A stretch of 56,776 nucleotides of DNA, taken from NCBI RefSeq assembly GCF_013359815.1, contig NZ_JABMCF010000026.1, positions 1-56,776 of the forward strand. Direction: 5' to 3'. How positions within the stretch are numbered: position 1 is the stretch's first letter; every line of letters begins with the position of its first letter. Position numbers and translations under genes: made by a program. Below the pieces are notes generated by a model that was given only the letters and a program-made list of their open reading frames with translations, did not search any database and was not told the DNA's origin. Origin of the DNA: Curtobacterium flaccumfaciens. GTDB taxonomy: Bacteria; Actinomycetota; Actinomycetes; Actinomycetales; Microbacteriaceae. Positions 1 through 8,494 of this stretch are shown in pieces.

Positions 1-1
1 C

Positions 2-214
2 GCCACGATCGAGGCCGCCATCCGCCAGGTCTTCGACCTGCGTCCGGCCGCGATCATCCGCGACCTCGACCTGCTCCGACCGATCTACGCGCAGACCGCG
101 ACCTACGGCCACTTCGGCCGCGAGCTCCCCGGGTTCACGTGAAAGCAGCTCGACCGTGTCGAGGAACTCCGCGCCGCCGCAGGACTTGCCACCATCGGGT
201 CGAGCAATGTCTGA
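2..214 (+). pseudogene. metK: metK 3' fragment (S-adenosylmethionine synthetase) with in-frame TGA
   Basis: From base 2 the plus strand reads the carboxy end of S-adenosylmethionine synthetase ([19 protein letters not shown], then YGHFGREL), which makes SAM from methionine and ATP. After GFT the frame meets TGA at 140-142 where the family has Trp-Glu (TGG GAG); here it is TGA AAG. The same frame then continues with family-like residues (QLDRVEELRAAAGLATIG) to a second TGA at 212-214. Only about 70 codons lie in the window, so the state of the rest of the gene is unknown. The two G-to-A changes look like decay of the last ~24 codons, or the enzyme simply ends early. Confidence 0.85.
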
Positions 215-749
215 ATAAGAAAGGCACGTAGTGCCGATATGACGAGAAGCCGGGGCGCAAGCCCAAAGCAGCGCCGCTCCGAAGAGATTCAACCGGTGCC
301 GTCCATTGATGTCGGGAGAGGAGCACGCCGGCACCGGCCGAAAATTCTCGCGTGCGGCAGTGGCGACGGCTTGCGGCCCGGAACCTCGTCCGTACAATCG
401 CCGAAGGCTTCCCGGGCAAACAACGAACCCCTTGGGGTTCGACAAGCACTGGCCGGCTTGTCGGCTCCCCTCAGACAAGATCAGCCCGCCAAAGGCGGCC
501 CGCTCAGACTAGAACAGACCGCCGCCGGCGGTCCGTTGAGATCCTGCGTGCTCGGGGAGCTCGCCGACGCGCAGAGACCGGCGAACGTGAAACAGCCCCG
601 GCCCTGCGGAGGGGTGCAGGGCCGGAGCCAGCTACAGCTCGAGCGAATTTGGGGGCTGCTCGAACTGCAGCGCCCAAAGCCACTGGGGGGAATGGCCGGA
701 CGCAGACCACCACGGTACGCACGGCTCACGACACCGGCAACCGTGCCGG
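215..749. other. decayed intergenic stretch, no confident gene
   Basis: No frame here has convincing coding character; the long frames are Arg/Pro/Ser-rich products of high GC. The one protein-like piece is a minus-strand tail ending in FEQPPNSLEL with a TAG stop at 632-634, followed at once by a hairpin. It may be the end of a decayed gene. Confidence 0.4.
598..625 (-). terminator. candidate hairpin terminator
   Basis: A perfect 10-bp stem, CCGGCCCTGC at 598-607 and GCAGGGCCGG at 616-625, with an 8-base loop. It lies just past the minus-strand TAG at 632-634. The minus-strand 3' side has only a short T tract, so termination efficiency is doubtful. Confidence 0.35.
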
Positions 750-1039
750 CTATGACGTCGCTGAGACCTCCATGCGGTGCTTCACAGCCGCCCGCCACAC
801 CCACGCAGCGGTCGCGCCTGGCCACTCCCCCACGCGATCACCACCACGTCACACGTTTCGGCGATTGCGTTCGCTTCAATGCGGCAATCGACACCTCGGT
901 GGGTGCCGATCCACGCGCGCACAGGTGCCGCCGGTACGAGGTCGCGCACCGGACCGCCCCGAGCGTCTGCAGGCAACGGCACTGCTTCCTCGGGCACCCA
1001 CCAGTCGCGCCGGCGTTGAACCCCTTCTGGCCCCCACGC
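750..1039 (-). pseudogene. remnant of an unknown protein gene, frame broken at C5 run
   Basis: The minus strand reads a protein-like stretch (RRRDWWVPEEAVPLP, then VRAWIGTHRGVDCRIEA and IAETCDVVVIAWG). The frame breaks at the run of five C at 827-831. The next frame continues plausibly (EWPGATAAWVWRAAVKHRME) to a TAG at 750-752. Upstream the frame is closed by a TGA at 1040-1042, so no start is seen. I do not recognise the family. One extra base in the homopolymer would restore a single frame of about 95 codons, so this may be a sequencing error in a gene tail or a decayed fragment. Confidence 0.4.
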
Positions 1040-1255
1040 TCACTTGACCGGCGGTGTTGAATCGCGCTGGGCCGCCTTGATTCATCAGTCGCGCCGCGGA
1101 GCGTACGCATCTGGAGCTGTTGCACGTAAGGCGCACGGGTCAGGTGCCACACGACGTCTAGTCGCTGGCGGCCCGTCGGAGCATCAGTCGGACCCGGGTC
1201 CTACTTGAGCTGAACGTTGGGGCGGAACGGGGTGAAGCCGTGCGGCGTCTTGATC
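1040..1255. other. left flank of IS3 element, coding scrap
   Basis: No complete gene. On the minus strand, just outside the element, a short reading (IKTPHGFTPFRPNVQLK) runs to a TAG at 1201-1203. It looks like the tail of a gene that the insertion interrupted, but the right flank gives no clear matching part. Confidence 0.3.
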
Positions 1256-1287
1256 GGGACTGCTGCAGCTTTCGTTGACTCGTCCGT

Positions 1288-2158
1288 TTAGGCCGCGAGT
1301 CCGACCTGTGGGTTGATGATTGCTTCGTACTCGATGGGCGTCAACTTCCCGAGGCCCCGCTGTCGACGCTTCCGGTGGTAGGTCCCCTCGATCCAGTGCA
1401 CGATCGCGACGCGCAGCTGCTCCCTGCTCGCCCACCGGCGCCGGTTCAGGACGTTCTTCTGCAGGAGCGCGAAGAAGGACTCCATCGCCGCGTTGTCGGC
1501 GCACGCGCCGACCCGACCCATCGAGCCGAGCAGTCCTGCGTCGCTGAGCGCGCGGACGAATCGCTTGGAACGAAACTGACTGCCCCTATCGGAATGAACC
1601 ACTGTTCCGATCGGATTCCGTCGAGAGATCGCCCGTCTGCAGCGCCGCGACGGCGAGCGAGGAACGCATCCGAGAGCCGATGGAGTACCCCACGATGCGT
1701 CGGGAGCAAGCGTCTTTCACGGCGCAGAGGTACAGCTTGCCCTCGCTCGTGTTGTGTTCGGTGATGTCGGTCAGCCACAGCTTGTCGATGTCCGGCGCTG
1801 TGAACGCACGCTGCACCCGGTCGTCGTGCACGGGTGGTCCCGCCTTCCGGTTCAGACCCCGCTTCTTCGCGTGCAGAGACCAGAGTCGCTGCTGTGAGCA
1901 CAGGCGCCAGACGCGCCGTTCCGACACGAGGTGGCCGGCTGCGGCGAGATCGTCGGCGATGAACCGGTACCCGAACGTCGGGTCGTCCCGGTGCGCGTCG
2001 ACGGCGGCGTTGGTCAGGTGGGCGTTCACCCAATCGCGTCTACTTACGGGGTCTTTCCGCCAGGCATAGAACGCCTGCTTTGTGAAGCCCAGCACCCGGC
2101 AGGTCACCGTGACCGGGATCCGGTCGGCGGCGAGTTCGAGGACCAGCGGGTACATCAT
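1288..2158 (-). pseudogene. IS3 OrfB transposase (DDE), frameshifted
   Basis: Catalytic half of an IS3-type transposase. The N-terminal part has the HTH_21 region (YPLVLELAADRIPVTVTCRV) and the first catalytic Asp in KLWLTDITEH. The second Asp (HSDRGSQF) and the Glu (NAAMESFFALLQ) are in another frame. The break is near 1632-1634, where one extra G on the minus strand turns an expected LQTAISRRNPIGTVVHSD into a path ending at a stop near 1586. With that base removed all three catalytic residues fall in one frame of about 290 codons, the usual size. It overlaps the end of orfA. Confidence 0.9.
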
Positions 2159-2439
2159 TTTGGGAGGTGCGCTTGCGAGAGATAGGCGGCCGCTCGGCGC
2201 AGGATCTCGTTCTCCTGCTCAAGCAGCCGGTTCCGTTTCCGCAGTTCTCGAAGCTCCGCGTTCTCTACGGTCGTGACGCCGGGCTTGACGCCGTCGTCGA
2301 CGTCCGCGCGGCGCAACCAGTTCGCCACGGTTCCTTCGGAGATCCCAAAGTCCTTCGCGACCTGCGTCAACGGGATCTCCCCGCGACGAGCGACCGCGAC
2401 CACGTCGCGTCGGAACTCCTCCGGATAGGGCCTGGGCAT
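2155..2439 (-). CDS. IS3 OrfA, DNA-binding part of the transposase
   Basis: A 94-residue protein that binds the element ends: a helix-turn-helix (EEFRRDVVAVARRGEIPLTQ, then VAKDFGISEGTVANWLRRAD) followed by a leucine-zipper-like helix (ENAELRELRKRNRLLEQENE) as in IS3-family OrfA. The start chosen (MPRPYPEEF) has GGAAGGA 8 bases upstream; an upstream in-frame ATG lacks this. The stop at 2155-2157 overlaps the start of orfB, and a slippery CCCAAAA precedes it, so OrfAB would be made by -1 frameshifting. Confidence 0.9.
   Translation of the reverse strand: MPRPYPEEFRRDVVAVARRGEIPLTQVAKDFGISEGTVANWLRRADVDDGVKPGVTTVENAELRELRKRNRLLEQENEILRRAAAYLSQAHLPK
2158..2164 (-). promoter_or_regulatory. programmed -1 frameshift heptamer
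   Basis: On the minus strand the orfA end reads C CCA AAA TGA, a canonical X XXY YYZ slippery heptamer directly before the stop. Slipping back one base joins the frame to ATG ATG TAC of orfB, which would give the OrfAB fusion used by IS3 elements. Confidence 0.65.
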
Positions 2440-2507
2440 GATCGACATCCTTCCAGCGAGGAGCACGTCCTCACAGGTCAGGAGTCAACCGAACCTGCAG
2501 CAGTCCC

Positions 2508-2771
2508 ATCCGCTAACAGCAGGGCAGTTGCGATTGGGGGTTGGGCTGAGCTCTGAGGGGTGGCGGGAAGGCGAAGGTGCTCTTGCAGTAACGAATCACG
2601 AGAACGACGCGCCGGCGGTGAATCAGTGCGACCACCTGCTGTCGCTGATGCTCGCCACGGTAGACAGAACGTTCTAACGCGCCTATGGTGGCTTCGCCAG
2701 ACGGCCGTCTGGCGAAGCTCTGTGCGCTCGTGTACTGCGCGAGCACCCGCTACGAAACTTTGGAGTGATCT
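2508..2771 (+). promoter_or_regulatory. upstream region of the cellulase-expansin operon with a 28-bp perfect palindrome
   Basis: No gene is evident between the IS and the GTG start at 2772. At 2691-2718 lies a perfect palindrome with two 14-base arms (GCTTCGCCAGACGG and its complement), 53 bp before the start codon. It has no T tract, so an operator for a dimeric regulator is more likely than a terminator. It does not match the 14-bp CelR operator known from cellulolytic actinomycetes. Confidence 0.5.
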
Positions 2772-3530
2772 GTGCGACTCACGAAGATCCCGGTTGTCCT
2801 GCTGGCCCTCGCATCTGCGGTGAGCCTGATTTCCGGGGCTACGGCGGCAAGCAGTTCGCCGAACGCAAAGATCCCGATTTTCGACAAGGACAGTTATCTC
2901 TTCAACAACAAGTGGGGCGGAAACTCCGGCCTTCAGACCATTCGCGACCAGAACGGTGAGGGACACCTCGAATGGGCCTGGGGTAACTCGGCCACCAGCG
3001 TCCAGGGGTACCCGTCGGTCGTCCGCGGGTGGCACTGGGACACCCCGGGGTTCAAGACCCACACCCTCCCAATCGCCGTTACCAGCCCGAAGGCCTGCTC
3101 ATTGCGGAGCACGCTGAAGTACAAGCTCAAGGCCTCTGGTGCCTACGACGCCGCCTACGACCTGTGGACTGCCACGGGCCGGAACCTGTCCTGGCAAACG
3201 AAGCCGTCGCTCGAGGTTATGGTCTGGGGTGAGCACGAGCGTGTGAACCCTGCCGGGTCGCCCACGGGCACGGCTACCATCGGAGGTCACAACTGGACCG
3301 TCTGGCGCGGAACCGGACCCTTTGGTGGTCCCGTGGTTTCCTTCGTCGCCGGGTCCGGTGCCCTGCACGGATCGCTCAACCTCATGCAGTTTGTGCGCAC
3401 CGCCGCCGGACCCGACGCTGATCCGAACCTCCGGTTGATCAGTACGGAGTTCGGCGTCGAAGTGACACAGGGAAGCGGATCCGCGACGGTCCAGAAGTGG
3501 ACGCAGCAGCGCTCGAGGAGCTGCAAGTGA
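2772..3530 (+). CDS. secreted GH12 endoglucanase / xyloglucanase
   Basis: A 252-residue secreted glycoside hydrolase of family 12, which cuts beta-1,4-glucan in cellulose or xyloglucan. Residues 1-25 form a signal peptide (IPVVLLALASAVSLISGATA). The family pattern is clear: W-G-N-S near residues 48-52, the nucleophile Glu148 in SLEVMVW, the NWTVWRG strand at 174-180, and the acid/base Glu230 in STEFGVEV. No carbohydrate-binding module is attached. Start is GTG with GGAG upstream. The stop overlaps the GTG of the expansin (GTGA), so both are made together, which fits joint loosening and cutting of plant cell walls. A plant-interaction role is inferred. Confidence 0.88.
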   Translation: MRLTKIPVVLLALASAVSLISGATAASSSPNAKIPIFDKDSYLFNNKWGGNSGLQTIRDQNGEGHLEWAWGNSATSVQGYPSVVRGWHWDTPGFKTHTLPIAVTSPKACSLRSTLKYKLKASGAYDAAYDLWTATGRNLSWQTKPSLEVMVWGEHERVNPAGSPTGTATIGGHNWTVWRGTGPFGGPVVSFVAGSGALHGSLNLMQFVRTAAGPDADPNLRLISTEFGVEVTQGSGSATVQKWTQQRSRSCK

Positions 3531-4270
3531 CCCGGGCGACGCGGGTCATCAGCACGGCACTCGGTGCCGCGTTGGTGGCGACCGCAGCGCTCGGCATCGC
3601 TCCGGCGCAACGCGACGCCCCGGCGCATGCATCTTCAGTGGCGCCGACGCCTGCCGCAGGGGCCGTCAAAGTGTCGTCCGGATTCGCGACCCACTACGAC
3701 TTCGGACCGGGCGGCGGCACCACCAACGGCAACTGCTCGTTCCCGGCGCTTCCGCAGGGCGAGCTCTACGTCGCCGTTGGCCCCGACAAGTACCAGCACG
3801 GCGCCGGATGCGGGACGTTCCTCGACGTTACGGGGCCGAAAGGCAAGGTCCGTGTGGTCGTGATGGACCAGTGCCACGAGTGCGGCGCCACCCACCTCGA
3901 CCTCAGCGACTCCGCGTTCCGGAAAATCGGAAACTACAACGCCGGCAAGATCCCGGTGCGGTTCAAGGCAGTCAAGAACCCGGCCGTCCCTCCCATCGCG
4001 CTCCATTTCAAGGACGGCTCCTCCGCGTACTGGTTGGCGCTGCAGATCATCAACAACGGCAACGCAATCCGCTCGGTCACGATCAGCAAAAACGGTCGGA
4101 GCCAGACATTGACCCGGACCGAGTACGGCTACTGGATCGCCCCCCGGGGAGCCGGCAAGGGACCATACTCAATCAAGATCAGGGACGCGCTCGGGCACAG
4201 CGTGACGATCCGGAACGTTCCGCTAAAACCAGGAAAGGTCCAGCAGACGAAGACCCGCCTCTACAACTGA
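3527..4270 (+). CDS. secreted bacterial expansin (EXLX type)
   Basis: Non-hydrolytic wall-loosening protein of about 247 residues. A signal peptide (VISTALGAALVATAALGIAP) is followed by expansin domain 1, a double-psi beta-barrel with GFATHYDFG, the MDQCHECG loop and the HLDLS motif carrying the key Asp. Domain 2 (CBM63-like) has the exposed aromatics in AYWLALQI and YGYWIAP that bind cellulose. I chose GTG 3527, which overlaps the GH12 stop by 4 bases, rather than an ATG 30 bases earlier, because the signal peptide then starts at the N-terminus. It is a free-standing expansin like EXLX2-type proteins of Clavibacter (family knowledge). Confidence 0.9.
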   Translation: MTRATRVISTALGAALVATAALGIAPAQRDAPAHASSVAPTPAAGAVKVSSGFATHYDFGPGGGTTNGNCSFPALPQGELYVAVGPDKYQHGAGCGTFLDVTGPKGKVRVVVMDQCHECGATHLDLSDSAFRKIGNYNAGKIPVRFKAVKNPAVPPIALHFKDGSSAYWLALQIINNGNAIRSVTISKNGRSQTLTRTEYGYWIAPRGAGKGPYSIKIRDALGHSVTIRNVPLKPGKVQQTKTRLYN

Positions 4271-4302
4271 AACAACACCCATGGCGTCCCACTGCACCAA
4301 GT

Positions 4303-4535
4303 GGGGCTGCCGACGGTTTATCTGACTCGTCGGTTTCAACTGCGAGTGCGACCGCGGGCTTCGCTTGTTGCTTGATGGGTGTCAACCTCGGCGGTGGTGT
4401 GCTCGGTAAAGTCCGTCGACCACACCCGTTTCAGGTCAGGTGCGGTGAACGTCCGACGGCCCCAGTTGTCATGCGCCGGCGGTCTGGCCTTCCCGGTCAC
4501 ACGGCGTTTCTTGGCCTGTATCGAGCACTATCTCT
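4303..4535 (-). mobile_element. remnant of a second IS3-family element
   Basis: At 4303-4336 the sequence resembles the 1256 end of the intact IS (GGGGCTGC..., then TGACTCGTC.GTTT at the same distance). Minus-strand codons at about 4381-4530 read an OrfB piece with the first catalytic Asp (KARPPAHDNWGRRTFTAPDL, RVWSTDFTEH). Everything between the end and this piece is deleted, as is the N-terminal part of OrfB. Orientation is the same as the intact IS, so the cellulase-expansin operon lies between two directly oriented IS3-related ends. Confidence 0.75.
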
Positions 4536-4550
4536 GGCAGGACGAATATA

Positions 4551-5231
4551 TTATCGCAGCCACTGGTATTCGTACTCTGGCCTTCCCGGCCCGGCGTATC
4601 GCACGTCCCTCTCGACTTGACCGGAGGTGATGAGGTACTCCAAGTAGCGTCGCGCTGTCACGCGCGATATACCCGTCGCCGCTGCCACCTCACTCGCGGA
4701 CGCACCACAAGGCGATCCAATGAGGACGGTTTGGATCAGCTCAAGCGTCTCGCGGGCGATGCCTTTGGTGAGCTCGGCTGGCATCGCCGGTCGAAGGGCG
4801 CTCAGACGCTTGTCGATGTCCGCCTGGGTCAGTGACCGACGGTCCTCGAAACCGCTGCGGAAGTCGCGGTACGTGGTGAGCCGTTCCGCGAACGTGCGGT
4901 AGCTAAAGGGCTTGACGAGGTACTGAACGATCCCGAGCGCGATCGCGTTCCTCACACCACGTGCGTCGTGCGCTGCTGTTACCGCGATCACGTCGACTGC
5001 GGACCCGGCGGCCCGCAGCTCACGGACGAGTTCGAGGCCGTGGGCATCGGGCAGGTTGAAGTCCAGCAAGACGAGGTCTGGCCGTTCGGCAGCGACGGCG
5101 GCCAGCATGGCACGGCCGTTAGCCGCCGAACCGACGACCGTGAAGCCCTCGAGGCGGCTCACGTACGCGGCGTGCGCTTCCGCGGTGAGCGGTTCGTCCT
5201 CGACGATGAGGACACGGACGTCGCCGGTCAC
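4551..5231 (-). CDS. response regulator, CitB/DcuR/DctR type
   Basis: 226 residues. An N-terminal receiver (VRVLIVEDEP, phospho-acceptor Asp57 in LVLLDFNLPD, Thr in VIAVTA, Lys in LVKPFSYRTF) is joined to a C-terminal HTH (ASEVAAATGISRVTARRYLE). This is the arrangement of regulators that answer to C4-dicarboxylates or citrate. The start overlaps the kinase stop by 4 bases. It most likely activates the divergent dctA and the genes behind it when malate, succinate or fumarate is present (inference from context). Confidence 0.85.
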   Translation of the reverse strand: MTGDVRVLIVEDEPLTAEAHAAYVSRLEGFTVVGSAANGRAMLAAVAAERPDLVLLDFNLPDAHGLELVRELRAAGSAVDVIAVTAAHDARGVRNAIALGIVQYLVKPFSYRTFAERLTTYRDFRSGFEDRRSLTQADIDKRLSALRPAMPAELTKGIARETLELIQTVLIGSPCGASASEVAAATGISRVTARRYLEYLITSGQVERDVRYAGPGRPEYEYQWLR

Positions 5232-6877
5232 ACCGTCCCCCGACCCGGTGCCAGATCGACCGTGAATGTGCTGCCCTCGGGTCCGGTCGTGACGGTGATG
5301 TCGCCGCCGTTCCGCGCGACGATGGAGCGGACGAGGTCGAGTCCGACTCCCCGCCCCTCCGGGCCCGACGGCTTCGTCGACCAGCCCCGCTCGTAGGCGA
5401 CGTCGACGTCCGGGATGCCAGCACCGTTGTCTCGAACAACGAAGTGGGTGTGCCCGCCGGTGGCGGTCACGACCACGTCGACGGACGGATCGCGGCCGAC
5501 CCCGTCTCCCGTGACCGCGTCGACGGCGTTGTCGATGAGGTTGCCGACGACGGTGATGACGTCGCCGGCCGGGACTGGCACCGGACCTCGGAGGCCGGAT
5601 GTGTCGATCGTGAGCGTGACGCCGCGCTCGTGTGCTTGGGCTCGTTTGCCGTTCAGGACGGCGATGATCACCTCGGCGGTGACGGCCCCGCTGTCGTCGG
5701 CTGCACCACGTTCGCCGACGCCCGCGTGCCGGTCGATCTCGTCCGAGGCGAGCCGGATCGCCTGGTCCACATGCCCGAGCTCCATGAGCGCGACTACCGT
5801 GTGCAGGCGGTTGGCGAACTCGTGGGTCTGTGATCGCAATGCATCGGTGAGCGTCCGTGTGGCCGCGAGTTCGCCGGACAGGTGCTGGAGTTCGGTCTGG
5901 TCGCGGATCGTCGCTACCGTGCCGAGGGGCTTCGCCGATGCCCGCGAGAACGCGATCTCCTGGTTGACGACGAGCGCCCGGTCGGCACTCACGTACGTCT
6001 CGTCCACGGCTCGGTCGCCCGACGCGAACAGTGCCCGCAGCTCGTCCGACACGTCGAGCTCCTCTAGCGGGATCGGCTCCTGGCGTTCGGTCGGTGCGGG
6101 GAGGTTCAGCAGTTCCGCGGCTCGGTCGTTGTGCAGCACGACCGACGCCGACCGGTCGATGACGACGAGCCCCTCATGGATGGAGTGCAGCACGCCCTCG
6201 TAGGAGGCGAACACCCGTGCGAGCTCCTCGGGACCGCGCCCAGCGGTGACGCGGTCGAGGTAGCGGCTGAGCAACCACGAGAACAGCGCCGACACCGTGA
6301 CGATCGACAGGGCCAGCGCGATGCCCGACGCGAGCCGGGGCAGCAACGCGCTCGATAGGTTCGCGACCGTCACGCCCGCTGCCACCAGGCCGACGACCCT
6401 GCCTTCACCGTCTTCGATGGGGGTCACGGCGCGCACCGAAGGTCCGAGCGTGCCGGCGAAGGTCTCCGTGAACGTCCTGCCCTGCAGTGCCGGCGCGATC
6501 GTCCCGCGGAACGGCTGCCCGATCTCGGAGCGGTCCGGGTGGGTCCACCGCGTCCGATCCGGCGCCATGATGGTGATGAAGTCGATGTGCGTGCGGCGCA
6601 TCAGATCGAGGGCGTACGGCTCGAGCCGTCTCGCAGGATCACTGCTCGTCGCCTGTTCGCGCACGAAGGGGTTCCGGGCGATCGAGACCGCGACGTCGCG
6701 GGAGCGCGCAGCGGCGTCGGCCTCGAGGTCGGCGCGGGCCGACACCCAGCTCCAGGCGCTGCCCACGGCGACGCCGGCGACGACGAACAACAGCTGCAGG
6801 GCGAAGAGTCGCCTGGCGATGCTCCACCGTCTCGGCGCCACGGTCCAGCCCTCCTCGCTTCGTCGCGTGCGCACCAT
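5228..6877 (-). CDS. sensor histidine kinase, DcuS/CitA type
   Basis: 549 residues. Order: membrane segment (LFALQLLFVVAGVAVGSAW), extracytoplasmic PAS-like sensor (about 45-175) with THIDFITIMAPDRTRWTHP, second membrane segment (IALALSIVTVSALFSWLLS), cytoplasmic PAS (about 220-320), then the kinase core: His in SQTHEFANRLH, N box NLIDNAVDA, G boxes DNGAGIPD and GRGVGLDLV. This is the family that senses C4-dicarboxylates or citrate outside the cell. I start at ATG 6877 (MVRTRR); the frame is open further upstream but those residues are not like a sensor N-terminus. It faces dctA across 154 bp. Confidence 0.87.
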   Translation of the reverse strand: MVRTRRSEEGWTVAPRRWSIARRLFALQLLFVVAGVAVGSAWSWVSARADLEADAAARSRDVAVSIARNPFVREQATSSDPARRLEPYALDLMRRTHIDFITIMAPDRTRWTHPDRSEIGQPFRGTIAPALQGRTFTETFAGTLGPSVRAVTPIEDGEGRVVGLVAAGVTVANLSSALLPRLASGIALALSIVTVSALFSWLLSRYLDRVTAGRGPEELARVFASYEGVLHSIHEGLVVIDRSASVVLHNDRAAELLNLPAPTERQEPIPLEELDVSDELRALFASGDRAVDETYVSADRALVVNQEIAFSRASAKPLGTVATIRDQTELQHLSGELAATRTLTDALRSQTHEFANRLHTVVALMELGHVDQAIRLASDEIDRHAGVGERGAADDSGAVTAEVIIAVLNGKRAQAHERGVTLTIDTSGLRGPVPVPAGDVITVVGNLIDNAVDAVTGDGVGRDPSVDVVVTATGGHTHFVVRDNGAGIPDVDVAYERGWSTKPSGPEGRGVGLDLVRSIVARNGGDITVTTGPEGSTFTVDLAPGRGTV

Positions 6878-7031
6878 TGTCCGGCACACGTGCCGTGTCC
6901 GCCGTCTTCCGTGAACGCTATGAACGCAAGTCGCCATCCTGCCCTGTTCCACGCGACAGTGGGGCCCGTTCCCCTCGAGAACGAGCCCGACCGGAGCGAC
7001 GACGCCTCGGTCCTGACGACAAGGAAGTCTC
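6878..7031. promoter_or_regulatory. divergent promoter region of the sensor kinase and dctA
   Basis: 154 bp between two divergent starts hold the control signals for both operons. A binding site for the response regulator is expected here by analogy with DctR/DcuR systems. I see no clear repeat that defines it. AAGGAAG lies before the dctA ATG. Confidence 0.5.
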
Positions 7032-8459
7032 ATGGCATCGACACGTTCCTCCACCGCGCGAGCCGCCGGGCGCCGCCGCCTGGATCGTTCGCACTGGCTC
7101 TACATCGCCGTCATCGCGGCGGTGGCCGCCGGCATCGTCGTCGGACTGACGGCGCCGACCTTCGCGGTCGGTCTCAAGCCGATCGGCGACGGGTTCATCG
7201 CGCTCATTAAGATGATGATCGCCCCGGTGATCTTCTGCACGATCGTGCTGGGCGTCGGGCCCATCGCGAAGGCGGCGACGGTCGGCAAGGTCGGTGGACT
7301 GGCACTCGGCTACTTCATCGCGATGTCGACGTTCGCGCTGGCGATCGGGTTGGTCGTCGGCAACCTGATCCACCCCGGGGACCACCTCGACATGTCGAAG
7401 GCTACGTACGAGCTGCCCGCCGGCTCGAGCGAGGACGCGTCGACGACGTCCGGGTTCCTGCTCGGAATCATACCCGCGACGCTCGTGTCGTCGCTGACGA
7501 GCGGCAGCATTCTGCAGACGCTGTTCGTCTCGCTGCTCGTCGGATTCGCGCTCCAGGCGATGGGTGAGAAGGGTGCGCCGATCTTGACCGGGATCCGGCA
7601 CCTCCAGGCGCTCGTGTTCCGCATCCTCGCGATGGTGATGTGGGCCGCTCCGATCGGTGCATTCGGGGCGATCGCGGCCGTCGTCGGTGCGACCGGCGTT
7701 TCGGCACTCGTCGCCCTCGGCACGCTCATGGGCGCCTTCTACATCACCTGCATCGTGTTCGTCGTCGGGGTCCTCGGCGTCATGCTGCGTTTCGCCGCCG
7801 GGGTGAACATCTTCCGGCTCATGAAGTACCTGGGCCGCGAGTACCTGCTGATCGTGTCGACGTCCTCGAGCGAGGTGAGCCTGCCGCGCCTCATCGCGAA
7901 GATGGAGCACCTCGGCGTTTCGAAGCCCGTGGTCGGTGTCACGGTGCCGACCGGCTACTCGTTCAACCTCGACGGCACCGCGATCTACCTGACGATGTCT
8001 TCGCTGTTCATCGCCAACGCCCTCGGCACGCCGCTGAACATCCCCGAGCAGATCTCGCTCCTGGTGTTCATGATCATCGCATCGAAGGGTGCAGCCGGTG
8101 TGACCGGTGCCGGCCTGGCGACCCTCGCCGGTGGCCTGCAGGCGCACCGCCCCGACCTCGTCAACGGCGTCGGCCTGATCGTGGGCATCGACCGCTTCAT
8201 GTCCGAGGCCCGGGCGCTAACGAACTTCACCGGCAACGCGGTCGCGACCGTGCTCGTCGGCACGTGGACCCGGCAGATCGATAAAGTCCAAGTCGACCGC
8301 GTGCTCTCCGGTGCGTCGCCGTTCGACGAGCGCACGATGTCCGCCGACGACCACGGCATGAGCCGCCCCTCGGTCGCGCAGGAGGAACGCATCTCGACCG
8401 AGGCCGTCCGCACCATCGTCAATCCCGAAGGTTCGACGGCCCCGGCCGAGCGCCGCTGA
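7032..8459 (+). CDS. dctA: C4-dicarboxylate:cation symporter DctA
   Basis: 475 residues of the dicarboxylate/amino acid:cation symporter family. It imports succinate, fumarate, malate and related acids through the membrane. Family motifs are present: the serine-rich re-entrant loop ([18 protein letters not shown]), the [13 protein letters not shown] motif, and [15 protein letters not shown] followed by [20 protein letters not shown]. About eight membrane helices plus two hairpins are expected. The cytoplasmic tail after 420 is acidic and variable. It is divergent from the two-component system that likely controls it and is followed after 35 bp by PEP carboxykinase, so imported C4 acids feed gluconeogenesis. 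Confidence 0.93.
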   Translation: MASTRSSTARAAGRRRLDRSHWLYIAVIAAVAAGIVVGLTAPTFAVGLKPIGDGFIALIKMMIAPVIFCTIVLGVGPIAKAATVGKVGGLALGYFIAMSTFALAIGLVVGNLIHPGDHLDMSKATYELPAGSSEDASTTSGFLLGIIPATLVSSLTSGSILQTLFVSLLVGFALQAMGEKGAPILTGIRHLQALVFRILAMVMWAAPIGAFGAIAAVVGATGVSALVALGTLMGAFYITCIVFVVGVLGVMLRFAAGVNIFRLMKYLGREYLLIVSTSSSEVSLPRLIAKMEHLGVSKPVVGVTVPTGYSFNLDGTAIYLTMSSLFIANALGTPLNIPEQISLLVFMIIASKGAAGVTGAGLATLAGGLQAHRPDLVNGVGLIVGIDRFMSEARALTNFTGNAVATVLVGTWTRQIDKVQVDRVLSGASPFDERTMSADDHGMSRPSVAQEERISTEAVRTIVNPEGSTAPAERR

Positions 8460-8494
8460 CCCCTCCCCGACCACCCGCTGCAAGGAGATCGCCG

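Larger units (their letters stand above)
1256..2507 (-). mobile_element. IS3-family insertion sequence, complete ends, 3-bp target duplication
   Basis: A 1252-bp element with two genes on the minus strand. Terminal inverted repeats span 27 bp (1256-1282 and 2481-2507), 23 of 27 identical and both starting GGGACTGCTGCAG. The element is bracketed by a direct ATC at 1253-1255 and 2508-2510, a 3-bp target duplication as usual in the IS3 family. orfA and orfB are arranged for programmed -1 frameshifting. orfB carries a one-base insertion that breaks the transposase, so this copy is probably not autonomous. It lies next to the cellulase-expansin operon, and a relative with the same orientation follows that operon at 4303. 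Confidence 0.9.

Noticed and set aside
239..1060. Long plus-strand reading frames between metK and the IS
   Set aside because: Arg/Pro/Ser-rich composition, no ribosome site, and they run antisense to a better minus-strand remnant; they are products of high GC.
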